In this document: one piece after another, positions 55,137 to 64,000 of the stretch
Layout: each line of letters starts with the position of its first letter
How positions within the stretch are numbered: position 1 is the stretch's first letter
DNA from: Zopfochytrium polystomum
Taxonomy: Eukaryota > Chytridiomycota > Chytridiomycetes > Chytridiales > Chytridiaceae
Assembly (NCBI GenBank): GCA_025765615.1
Contig: JAIVFJ010000267.1
Location: 1-64,000, forward strand
Reading direction: 5' to 3'
DNA length: 64,000 nt
Translations under genes and position numbers: made by a program
The notes under the pieces: model-generated
What the model saw: the letters and a program-made list of their open reading frames with translations, nothing else
What the model was told of the DNA's origin: nothing
Database searches by the model: none

Positions 55137-55919
55137 ATGTCGCCAAAGCCAGTCATCGTCGTCGCGGGTTTCGGTCCCGGCATCAGCCGCGGCGTCGCTA
55201 TCCACTTTGCCCAAAGGAAGGGCCTGGCCGTCGCGCTCTTGGCACGGACCGAGTCGAAGCTACTCGTCGCTGAAAAAGGTACGATCTGCCGTTTCCTCAC
55301 GCGCGGTCCCCCCCCGCACTTCACTCACACGCTCACTCATTCCGCAGACCTTGCCGCGCTCGGCATCACCGCAAAAGCCTTCCCCGTCGACCTCTCCGAG
55401 GTCGACGCCGTCCGCGCCACCATCGCCTCCGTCCGCGCGTCCCTCGGTCCCATCCACATCCTCTTCTGGAACGCCGCCGCCCTCGGCACAAACACCCTCC
55501 TCACCGACCCGTCCGCACTCGACGCCGCGCAGTACGCCTACAAGATCCAGTTCGCCTCCTTCGTCGCCAGCGTCCATGGCTCCCTCGAAGACCTCAAGTC
55601 AACGCGGGTGGGCGATCGCCTCGGCGCGATCCTGGTGACGGGTGGATATCTGGAGGAGATCGCCGAGGGGACCGCGAAGATGGCCGTGGCGTGGCGGTTT
55701 TCGACGATCGCGGTGATGAACGCCGCCAAGCGCAAAGCGGTGCATTTGTTGAATGAGGAGCTGGCGGGGAGCGGGGTGTACGCCGGGGAGGTGACGGTGA
55801 TGGGGCTTGTGAAGGGGACGCCGTTCGACGACGGGACGGCGACAGTCGAGCCGGCGGCGGTTGCGGAGAGGTTTGAGCGGTTGTACGAGACGAGGACGAA
55901 GGTGTTTGACGCGATCTGA
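55137..55919 (+). CDS. Atypical short-chain dehydrogenase/reductase (SDR) protein
   Basis: Exons 55137-55278 and 55348-55919 (237 residues). The Rossmann glycine motif is GFGPGISRG; the acidic/basic pair zone reads LLARTESKL; DLSEVDAVRATI follows. The usual NNAG is WNAAA, and the catalytic YxxxK is not intact: the region reads FSTIAVMNAAKRKAVHLLNEEL, with no Tyr at the expected site. It keeps the fold of the GxxxGxG SDR group, so cofactor binding is likely but catalysis doubtful. Confidence 0.82.
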   Translation: MSPKPVIVVAGFGPGISRGVAIHFAQRKGLAVALLARTESKLLVAEKGTICRFLTRGPPPHFTHTLTHSADLAALGITAKAFPVDLSEVDAVRATIASVRASLGPIHILFWNAAALGTNTLLTDPSALDAAQYAYKIQFASFVASVHGSLEDLKSTRVGDRLGAILVTGGYLEEIAEGTAKMAVAWRFSTIAVMNAAKRKAVHLLNEELAGSGVYAGEVTVMGLVKGTPFDDGTATVEPAAVAERFERLYETRTKVFDAI

Positions 55920-56690
55920 GGGGGTGATGAAACATCGAGAAATACATCTTGGTCCTGTTGCGGCCTGCGACGTTCTTTATTAGTATACTCGCTTCACTCG
56001 CACCGCCACCGTTGACAGCCACATTCTCCGAGGCCTGGACAGACGCCGCGTCAGGGAGCGTATCGTTACAAACACCGCACAACAACTCACACTCGACTTC
56101 AAGCTTTACGATGGCCACGTCGACGCGCTTTACGCCCAAACTTTTCCCAACGACTACTTGCTCTCCTCAGTTCTAAACAAGACTGGTAAGTCTTCGACCC
56201 ATCCCCTGAAAATAGACGTACGACCTGCTCGCACCTGCGGCCTCGCATCTCCAGCCAGTACGTATTCTTCGCTGTAATGAGCCTCCTCGCCTCCATCCAT
56301 TTTCTGAAGAATATTTGCCTCAATGAGCCCTCCCCTTCTCAATATTCCGGAAGTCAGTTGTCCAATTTAATCCCGCAGAACAAAGAAGACAGCCGGTTGT
56401 GGCTTCTCGGCCGTTTAAATGGCTGCAAAGCCCCCGAAGACACTCACGCGCTCACGCGCTCGTTGCTGGTGTGACGTGGGGGACGAGCACGTTGCAAAAC
56501 TGCGCAGGTAAGCGGCCGCTTTACTGTGAGAATTTTTTTTCCTGTCAATTTGCCTGTCTCTTTGCTTTTTGTTGTGTGCGTGCTTGATGGGAAACCCGAT
56601 CGTTCTTGACTGGTCCCGAAAGGAAGAAAAGAAAATCAATATAGTGTACTGAGGAAGGGCGAAGCGCAACGAAAAACATCGAAGACAGGA
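55920..56690. other. Intergenic, no supported gene
   Basis: Short frames only. Confidence 0.45.
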
Positions 56691-56696
56691 AGCGGG

Positions 56697-56704
56697 TATA
56701 TAAA
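56697..56704 (+). promoter_or_regulatory. TATA box of the small cysteine-rich peptide gene
   Basis: TATATAAA, 74 bp upstream of the ATG at 56771. Confidence 0.7.
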
Positions 56705-56770
56705 CGGCGCTCCTCTTCGCTTGAAGTGCACAAACCTGCACGTTCTCCGCCTCTTAAAGAAAACAGAAAC

Positions 56771-56987
56771 ATGACCAAGAAGATTACCCTCCTGATCGCC
56801 GCTTTCCTGGTGACCTTCACTCTCAGCGCCACCTCGACCCAGGCCGCCCCGAGCCCCGCTCTTGGTGAGGGCTAATTGTGGTTCAATCTCTTACCTCGTC
56901 TCTGATCGCTTGCGGGCGACAGGACTTTGCTGCTGCGACGTCTCGGATGATGGAAAATGCACGGAATGGTTGAAATCGTGCTGCTAA
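56771..56987 (+). CDS. Tiny secreted six-cysteine peptide
   Basis: Two exons, 56771-56864 and 56923-56987, 52 residues. Exon 1 begins MTKKITLLIAAFLVTFTLSA, a clean signal peptide, then TSTQAAPSPAL. The donor is GTGAGG and the acceptor CGACAG; the join is in frame. Exon 2 encodes a short acidic peptide with three adjacent cysteines, one in the middle and a final Cys-Cys before TAA (pattern CCC-x7-C-x6-CC). Such density suggests a disulfide-stabilised secreted peptide. A TATA box at 56697 supports a real promoter. The family is unknown. Confidence 0.72.
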
Positions 56988-56989
56988 TT

Positions 56990-57720
56990 TCAGGTGTGTA
57001 TTTAAAATCCTTTTCCCGCCAATCGTTGAGATTCATCCGATTTGTAGGCAAAGAAACCTCATCTCAGCCGAAGCTCGCCATTTCTTTCTGTTCATGAGCC
57101 CTTGCGATCTCAACGGTTCAAAATCGTCTTTTTTTCCCTCTATCTTTTCTGGAAAGTCTCTACCTTGGTCCCTGGCTTTCGCCTGCTGTTCGTTGTGCTT
57201 CTCATAACAGAGCTCCGTCTGTGATTTACGATTGTTGCGTTTCGCTCACGCAAGTCAAGTGCGCACAATAGAGGCTTGTTTATGTTTGGCAATGACGTAA
57301 CGATGCGCAGAAATAGCTGTTTCTTTTTCTATGCTGAACCTTGTTGGCCCTAAATTGAGGTTCGGGCATGGCTTCCGAGGCGAGGAGAGACAGACAACTG
57401 GATTGCCAAGCTTCTCCTGCTCTCTCTCTCTCTCACTATCGCTCAAGGAAACTGGCGAATAAAGAAGGAGGCGAACGGAGAAGAAAATAGCAAGCAATCT
57501 ATCTGTTTTTTTTTTTTTTTTTTTTTTTTTCGCCTTCCATTCGATGGTCCCTGGGCTTTTCTTTCGGCAGGGGCGTCGCATAAAGTAAGCGGCACATCAA
57601 TTGCATGGCGCAGTGACGTCGACGTTGACGTTGACATGCCTGCCTGAGCCGCTCTCAATATCGCTTGCTGCGAGGAAAGCAAAGCTAGAATCACCACCGC
57701 TTCGCCTAACTCAATTTGTT
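56990..57720. other. Intergenic, no supported gene
   Basis: Contains a 24-nt T tract (57507-57530) and a CT-rich run near 57418-57432. Confidence 0.5.
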
Positions 57721-57724
57721 GGAT

Positions 57725-58220
57725 TCAGATTGGCCTTTCAGCGAACCTGACTTGTGTAAGTCGCATCAGTGGCGGCAATGAGGTTGCCATTGACATCGGA
57801 ATATTGCTTCCTTGGCTCAAATCACTACACTGGGGTTGATGGTACTGGTGCAAGTGCATCAGTTGTAGCAACTTCTCAACAAAAGAAAGTCTGTTGATGA
57901 GAATATCACGCAACTTGTTGTCTTTCATCATATGCTTAGTTTTCTTCAGGATTTTCCAGTAATCAGCTATGAATTCTGGCTCCATATCTCCATTGCTGCC
58001 CAGTTGTAATTTGGATTTTTTGACGTGGGTCTGAAACGCCACTTTTTGGCCAGAATGTTCGTTTGGCCGCTTTCGGACCAGTCTCATCATAACACACTGC
58101 GCAAGTAACATTCGTAAAGGCGTCGTTACTTTGAGTACGAAAAGCACTTGTAATTTCTCTTCCCGTTGTTTGAATGGGCCTGCTCCGTCTGCTGGTTGTG
58201 CAACCAGCAGACGGAGGTTC
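57725..58220 (-). CDS. Hypothetical protein
   Basis: A minus-strand frame of more than 150 codons contains hydrophilic helices (ADYWKILKKTKHMMKDNKLRDILINRLSFVEKLLQLMHLH). It has no certain start: the frame runs upstream into the 16-bp inverted repeat at 58183-58216. Its lower GC than neighbours suggests foreign or mobile origin. No family is recognised. Confidence 0.35.
58183..58216. repeat. Inverted repeat, 16-bp arms, 2-nt loop
   Basis: CTCCGTCTGCTGGTTG, TG, then the exact reverse complement. Confidence 0.9.
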
Positions 58221-58282
58221 TGCAAGCCCAATCTCCTGACACTAGAGAACAATATGCACGCCTTGCACATCCCACTCCCTAA

Positions 58283-59055
58283 TTACCCATCGTGGGCCAT
58301 TGGCGCATAGACCTTGCTTCCACGTTTCCCGCTGCTGCCCACTCCCATCCCCACGCCCATACCCGCCCTCTTCGACTCCTTCTCCTTCTTCTTCTTCCTC
58401 TTCTTCTCGACCGACATTCCCTTATTCCTCCTCGCCCCACCCTCCCCACTCGACCCTCCTCCTCCTCCGTCAAACCCCATCAGGCCTGTCCAAGCGCGAG
58501 CGCCACCGCCGCGCTCCACAACGTTGCGGTCGTCATCGATGGTGGACGGCGCCACAGCACCCTCCACTATCCCGACCGCCGGCCGAAAGGCGAAGACGGG
58601 TCCTTCACTCTGCAGCGACTGTTTGTCGTCTGGAATTGGCGCGAGGGGCCAGGACATTGGTTCCGGGAGGGCGGCAGTGAGAGGCGCAGGGCTAGGGAAC
58701 AGGGGAGGAGGAAGGGTGGACGGGTCAAGTGTTGTAGGGAAAGAGAGCGTGAATTGTGAGGGGCCACGGTTAAAGAGGTTGAATCCATGCACGCACACGT
58801 ACACGCACACACACACACACGAACACGCACACGAACCCACACAACATACACACACACACCCACCCACACACACACACACAGAGAGAGCGATGAGGGAACG
58901 AAGGGACAACCAGACAGCGGCACTCACCCCGCTAACGCGGTGTCGGCAGCGGCGGCGGGCAAGGCGAGAAAGAAGAAGAAGAAAGTAGAGAAGTCGACTA
59001 CGGCGTCGACGACGGAGCGGAAGAAGCGCTTCCACGAGAGCGGCTGGCTGCGTTG
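58283..59055 (-). CDS. Possible small membrane protein gene, two or more exons
   Basis: On the minus strand an ATG near 59068 opens MHLSQRSQPLSWKRFFRSVVDAVVDF followed by a hydrophobic stretch (STFFFFFLALPAAA) and a GTGAGT donor near 58930. Downstream a minus-strand frame ends in a lysine-rich tail (SVEKKRKKKKEKESKRAG) with stop near 58283. Joining them is inference: an (AC)n repeat lies between, and the plus strand offers competing frames. Confidence 0.3.
58796..58880. repeat. (CA)n-rich microsatellite
   Basis: Interrupted CACA repeats with CACG and CCCA variants over about 85 bp. Confidence 0.85.
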
Positions 59056-59069
59056 GCTGAGGTGCATTT

Positions 59070-59990
59070 GAATTTATTTTTATTTTTATTTTTTTATTTC
59101 ATTGTATTTTTTAGTATGGTGTGTTTGCGTGTTTGCTTTGCCTTGTCTCGTTCGATGCTCTTTTCTCTTTTCCATTCCAATTTTTTTCCGTTCCGGTTTT
59201 GTTTACGGCGATGGACATTTCCGCCATGCAGGCCGAAGGATGATTTTCTCGTGCGCGTCCGCGGTTTTGCCGGTTGGCTTTCGCTCCTCCTTTGGTCCTT
59301 TGGAAGGGAGAGAAAAGAGAAGAGGAAGGGATGCACATGAGTAAAGCTGCTTAGTCATCGACATCCCCAAGTAGGGCCTCGACTTAGCCCCGCTTTAATC
59401 ATGAAATTTAACTCTGTGCAATACTTGTTATTTGTGCCTCCAATCTCCAACTTCTCGCACTCCTTCCACTCTTTCTCACGTATTTTTCCTAGTTTACTTC
59501 AATTCTCTTCACTAACCCAGTTTTCCCCCCTTTCCCCCTTTCCTCGCTCGTGTCCCGCAAACCCGAAACCATCACAATGTTGAAAACAGTAGCCCTCCTT
59601 CTCACGTGCATCTTGCATCGCCGCGCCGTCGCTCGCCATGAGGCGTTCGCGTGGCGGCGACCTTTTTCGAATGGTTGGATGCTCCAGCAGCTCGCCAGAG
59701 GGCAAAGTGGTCAATGTCGGGGGGCCAGTCTGTCAGATTTTTTGTCCCTTCCAGCATTCCCGGTCTCTCTCTTGTACGCCACAGTACAGAATTGCTCTCA
59801 TACCGTCTTCCACCACGTCGATTGCGCGCAAATTTGAAAAAATAAGGTAGGAAAGGAAATTGGTCGGGGTGGTTTTGGAACATTTTACAGTGCTGCCACG
59901 AGCAGCGGAGGGAGCGCTGTGTACAAGAAGCTGACATCAGGAACCTTGTGGAAACCCATGAGGTTGCAGCGACGCGGTGCGGGTAGAGAG
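59070..59990. other. Intergenic; one possible short secreted frame
   Basis: An ATG at 59577 opens MLKTVALLLTCIL, a signal-peptide-like start, but the frame soon becomes Arg-rich and no splice-consistent extension is clear. Otherwise nothing supported. Confidence 0.35.
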
Positions 59991-59994
59991 CACA

Positions 59995-60800
59995 AAAAAG
60001 AAACCCAAAAGCCAAAACCATGTGTGCGGCCCCTTCTACCACTTTTGCATCTTGTGCGGCACTGCGCTCGAGACCGCCCTCGGTCGTTCGCAGTTCCACG
60101 CCGCCGCCAGAGGTGCGTTATCGGAGGGAGGTTCCAAACTGGACAGCAACCCAGCTCGCGTCTCACCCACCCTCACTGACCACCGCGCCCTGCAGCCCTC
60201 CTCCTAGACGCGAGATAAACTCGGCCCGGTCAAGACAACGGCGAAGGCCGCCTCGAGCGTCTGTACGTAATGCCCTGAGGATCCGCTCCAGGCAGGCGAA
60301 GTTCCCGATTTTGATCCAGACGCCGCGACGGACTGCTGGTTCGCCATGGCAGCGGACCCATCGCCGCCGACAGTGGATGCCAGAGCAAGCACATTCTACA
60401 ACGACGACAAGGTGGAGGACGGCTTAGCGTTCGGATTCCCGTTCCACGCGGGCTGCGCAAAGTGGATCTGCTGCGCTCTGGCTGAGCGGGGCGTGTCGCT
60501 GGAGCTGCTGGTCGCGTACCTCGGCGAGACCCTCGCGGATCAGGGCGGCGCGAAGGAGTGGATGGGCGATCTTGAAGAATGCTGTCCCGATGGTGCGAGT
60601 ATCCAAGAGATCCACGACGTGGACTATACAGACACCACCCTCAGGCTCTTTGGTTGGCACGCCTGGTGCGAGACTACGATGAGCGAGACGTTGACTGGAA
60701 GCGCGCGTACTTTTGCTACGAGAGCCGGAACGCCAGGAGGATTACGAGAAACGCAAAGTTTTTTTTTTTGGTGGGGAGGGCGGCTACGCGTAAGCATGTG
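59995..60800 (+). CDS. Hypothetical protein, possible F-box-associated fold, multi-exon
   Basis: Two readable blocks in different frames suggest exons: VCGPFYHFCILCGTALETAL (zinc-like C-x2-C pairs) near 60020-60090, and DPDAATDCWFAMAADPSPPT ... EDGLAFGFPFHAGCAKWICCALAERGVSLELLVAYLGE ... CWF/HAW motifs at 60310-60740. The pattern recalls fungal F-box-associated proteins with FPFHxxCW motifs, which is inference. Exon limits were not resolved. Confidence 0.4.
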
Positions 60801-61620
60801 CAGTGTGGCGTTCCAAAGACTGACTCTGAATGAGCGGAAATACAATTTTTCTTTTGTGGTTCGTTCGGTTAGAGGAGTGGCAAGAAATTTTAACAAAAAT
60901 CTATTTCAACATTCCCCAGGCTGCAACAATCCATTCAGCTGCTCTTCTTTCGCGCCCGAAGGTCCTGCGCATCCTTGCCAAGGACTTGGCTTTCTCAGTC
61001 GCGATCACGTGGTCGATGGAGCGAAGGCCATCATCGTCCCTGCCGCCGTCGCTGGTGGTATAGAAGGTGCAGTGAGAGTCACCGAGGGCTGCGCTCCAGG
61101 CGGAGCATGCATGAACGGACCCCATAGTGCCTTCATTTTTCGTCAACGCGGGCAACTCCACATTTGGTGTCGCGTTACCTTTTTCAAAACACACGCCGAC
61201 TTGGTGGACCGACAATTCTTAGCAAACGAGCGTTCCAGCAAACTCGTATTTCGAGCGAAACTTGGTTCCCATCTTGTCCCGTCGAAGCGGGGGCAGGATG
61301 GAAGTTAACCTTGTTCCGTCTTTGCAAGGTGCGACGGAGTCCTGAGAATATTGCAAGCCACTTCCAAGCTCGTTTACTCGGAATACCGTGGATTTAAAAC
61401 AATGTCCCTTTCCGATGATAGTCATCAACGCGTCAGCACATTCTAAACATCCACCACCAACACGACAATACGATTTTTGCGCGAGTGAGATATTCTGCAA
61501 TTAAACTGGCAGCACAATGCCCATCAAATGACTCGAGCAAGGTGCTGGGCTGCTCTCCCCACTACCAAACCACGGTTGCGAAATGTTTCGTTCCTTGTCA
61601 TCCTAGCAGATCCTTGGAAA
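60801..61620. other. Intergenic, no supported gene
   Basis: Overlapping short frames only. Confidence 0.4.
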
Positions 61621-61621
61621 A

Positions 61622-61693
61622 TAGCAGCGGAACGTTTCGATCGTTCGACCTTTGGGTTATGAGCCCAACGTGCTTCCACTACACTACGCTGCT
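61622..61693 (-). tRNA. Initiator tRNA-Met(CAT), copy 2
   Basis: 72 nt, sequence identical to 42726-42797. On the minus strand TTTT follows one base after the discriminator (61620-61617), a polymerase III terminator. Flanks are unlike those of copy 1, so duplication is old or the tRNA was transposed. Confidence 0.93.
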
Positions 61694-62232
61694 CGTGGCT
61701 AATTTTAGAACCTAGCAAATAAAATAAAGTGCACAATGCGCATGTTCTCCCTCACCGATCTTCGTCACCGAATTCTTTCTTCACCCACTCATCGTCGTGG
61801 AGCCGCGTGCAGCTGACGATACTAACCCTGAAGAACCTAAACTATGACCAACCCCTTATGTGAGATACGCAAGCTGCTCAAGCAGCGGTGAAGGAGATTA
61901 TGCCAAGTACGCAGGATAAATGCGTGGATTAGCGGAGTTTGCACTTTAACAAATCTCTGTTCATCCACAGGTGGGTATTTGACAGGGCGTCGTCGCGCAG
62001 GGAGTGCAGCGTGGCTGCATAGCTTCACCCTCTGCGGCTGATCTTGAGGAACATCTTAATAAAACAAATCTCTGTTCATCCACAGTTCGCGAGATACTCG
62101 AGAAGATCATACAGGAGATGCAGGAGAAGCGAATGGGCTTAGGGAGTAGGGGGTGTGCCTTGGCGGGAAAAAAGATTAGATGGGGAAATGAGAAAATCCA
62201 AATTTGCTTGATATTGATGTCCTGCACTGTAT
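61694..62232. other. Intergenic, no supported gene
   Basis: Contains a direct repeat of ACAAATCTCTGTTCATCCACAG at 61949-61971 and 62065-62086 (similar copies). No gene. Confidence 0.5.
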
Positions 62233-62516
62233 TGTCAGGAACATGGCAGGACAGGGCAAGGCAGACAAGGAACTGAGAGGAGTGATGATTGTATTGGAAA
62301 TAATAATTCACTTGAGGGATGGGACAGGTCCCCCATCCCCCTTTTATACCCTTTGAGAGTCTTCCTTGTCAAGACTCAAAGAAAGTTCCAGAAAGAGCAA
62401 TACCAATGACAACAAGACTAGTCAGGAAAGCAAAGAAGGTTCCAGAAGGTTCCACAAGGTTCCATGAAGGAATGTTCTAGAAGGTTCCAGAGGTTTCCAG
62501 AGGGTGATTCATAACA
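62233..62516 (-). mobile_element. Solo LTR of the Tf1-like element family
   Basis: The 284-bp minus-strand sequence matches the LTR at 11537-11889 from end to end (TGTTATGAATCACC ... CCTGACA) with internal deletions of about 70 bp. A perfect 5-bp duplication TGTAT flanks it (62228-62232 and 62517-62521). The self-primer sequence and TATA box are kept. It arose by LTR-LTR recombination of an older insertion. Confidence 0.92.
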
Positions 62517-62639
62517 TGTATGTGCTGCTTTTTTGTTTGGTGTGGCTGCAGCGAAGCGGCCCTTGTCCTCATTTTTGCCAAGTACTGCATGTGATCAACA
62601 CAAAATTTAAATTTTTATCAGTTTTCTCGGAGTTGTGCA

Positions 62640-62973
62640 TATTCCAGCCAGGGAAGCTGTTTTGCTTGGTCTTCCTCCAGTTCGACGGCGTCCTCGCCAC
62701 CCGCAACCGCGTCTCTCCATCCTCACCTCCAACCCGCTCTGGGGCCTGCGCAGGAACCTCTTCATCCCGCTCGGCATGACCTTCACCCTCGGATTTGCCC
62801 TCATGAACGACTTCACGCCCGGCATCCAGACCGTGTTCGCGACCGCGCCGATCCCGACGCAGTTCTGGTTCATCCCGATCGGGCTGGGGCTGGGCGTGCT
62901 GCTGATGGACGAGCTGAGGAAGCTGGTCGCGAGGTCGTTCCCCGGATCGGTTGTCGCCAAGGCGGCTTGGTAG
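62640..62973 (+). pseudogene. C-terminal fragment of a Na+/K+-ATPase-like P-type ATPase
   Basis: In one frame LFCLVFLQFDGVLATRNRVS, in the next frame LSILTSNPLWGLRRNLFIPLGM, then FIPIGLGLGVLLMDELRKLVARSFPG near the stop. These are the last three transmembrane segments and the DExRK..RR.P tail of P2C ATPases. A one-base frameshift near 62715 separates the two frames, and no upstream ATPase sequence is present. The solo LTR ends 120 bp before it. Confidence 0.75.
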
Positions 62974-64000
62974 CATAGGCAGCGGGAGGTTGCAGTATGC
63001 GAGGGCGGCGTGCCGCGCGGCAATTTCGATTGCCGTGTGGTGCGCCGCCCGCCTCCCGCGCCCCTCGTTTGAGGTTCTTTTGTTACTTTCAGTTTCAAAC
63101 TTTTTTTCCTCTCCACCATGTTGTTGTGTGAGGACGGAGGAGCGCGGCGACTTGTTTCACCCCCCAACCTGGTGCCAGTTACGATGTTCTCTGCGGAGAG
63201 CACACTTAGACTTGTCAGGTTCCATGAACCAGACCCCATTCTACTTTCTGCTTTCTCCTTCAGCCTCCCGCACCTACTTGCAAGAGCTGCACATATTTGT
63301 TCCATGTCCACGAATTTAGTGGCTTCGTTCTTCATCACCTTCTGCCACGCCTCGTAACACATTTGCGACCAGGCGTTAATTTCTCTCCTTCTGTCTCTCC
63401 TCCATCTTTCTTCGTCCGCCACCAGCCACCGCCTCACCCTCTCCCTCGCCCTGTTGTTTCCATCCGTGCCCAAACAAATTTTTCGCGAACAACTCGCTTC
63501 CGCTGATTTTGTATGCGTCGAGGGGCGCGGCTCTGCCGTAAGCTTCAAAATGTGCTTGAAAGCACGAAAGAAAAAAAGCGAAAAATAAGATACGATCAGG
63601 TTAGGTAACGATGATGGACTCGATTTTTTACCGCAATGTGACCACACAAATCTTAAACCCTTTGCCATTAAAAGCAATCAAACTTTATGCTTGAAACCTT
63701 TTGCAGCGCTTGTTTTGCACAAAGTGGCTGCGCTGATTGCGCTCTTTCAATGTTTTTGGGGGGAAAAGCCGACGAAGATGATCAAAACATTTCGCGATCG
63801 TGCCTGAGCCGCAGTTGCAGATTTGGAAAGAAAGAGCCACAGGTGCTCCCTCCATACCTTCACATCTACTTCAACAGCAGATCTGCTCTTTATTCCCTTC
63901 GTCATACCACTCCCTTCGTCATACCACCGAAACAAGCGCATATGGAGCAAAAAATAGGCCACAAGCGTTTGAGCAGAACAACGCAAACGAAGAAATAACA
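62974..64000. other. Intergenic to window end, no supported gene
   Basis: Frames of up to 120 codons without domains. Nothing else seen. Confidence 0.45.

Overview
The window reads as nuclear DNA of a zoosporic (chytrid-type) fungus. Protein genes are dense, on both strands, and broken by short GT-AG introns (about 55-110 bp, several with a CTAAC-like branch site). Core eukaryotic genes are present: PP6-type phosphatase, cyclophilin 40, Rab5, an SLC25 carrier, a BAR-SH3 protein and two identical initiator tRNA-Met genes. A thioredoxin/NDP-kinase protein of the NME8/TXNDC3 class, tied in other eukaryotes to flagellar dynein arms, suggests a flagellate. The retroelement is a chromodomain Ty3/Gypsy element with a Tf1-like self-priming signature, which points to fungi. 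The taxonomic call is inference.

Layout. 1-10 kb: repeats, a fragment of a tryptophan-rich ankyrin-like family (LQWWKDSG repeats), a divergent pair of secreted ten-cysteine paralogs, and a secreted protein fusing an ADP-ribosyltransferase-like domain to about 900 residues of Gly/Ala/Lys-rich sequence. 10.6-17 kb: a decayed NACHT-ankyrin-like locus split by a very young LTR retrotransposon whose reverse transcriptase and RNase H are missing. 17-21 kb: an ankyrin-like/GATA-finger gene flanked by two broken copies. 21-37.1 kb: a well-ordered housekeeping block (PP6; Cyp40; BAR-SH3; a 12-exon TM-thioredoxin-5xNDPK gene; a small secreted protein; a mitochondrial carrier; a uridine-kinase-like gene). 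37-46.9 kb: an uncharacterised membrane-type protein, a tRNA cluster with an unusual half-swapped tRNA pair, a DUF4246/ZZ-finger gene carrying a frameshift, a 32-bp perfect hairpin and a degenerate repeat-protein pseudogene. 47-64 kb: ankyrin-like remnants, SINE-like DNA, Rab5, a Roc-like GTPase, an atypical SDR, a tiny secreted six-cysteine peptide, a solo LTR and the tail of a P-type ATPase.

The most unusual items are: (1) the minus-strand tRNA pair at 39714-39858, where the acceptor and anticodon stems pair across the two units (order A5'-B3'-B5'-A3'); (2) the young non-autonomous retroelement, with identical 353-bp LTRs, perfect TSD, an 11-nt self-primer and a canonical -1 frameshift site; (3) the TM-Trx-5xNDPK protein with exon-exact repeats; and (4) the secreted ART-like/low-complexity fusion. 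Gene starts were checked for real ATG codons where possible. Splice sites were placed by reading frame, GT-AG and family similarity, not by transcripts.
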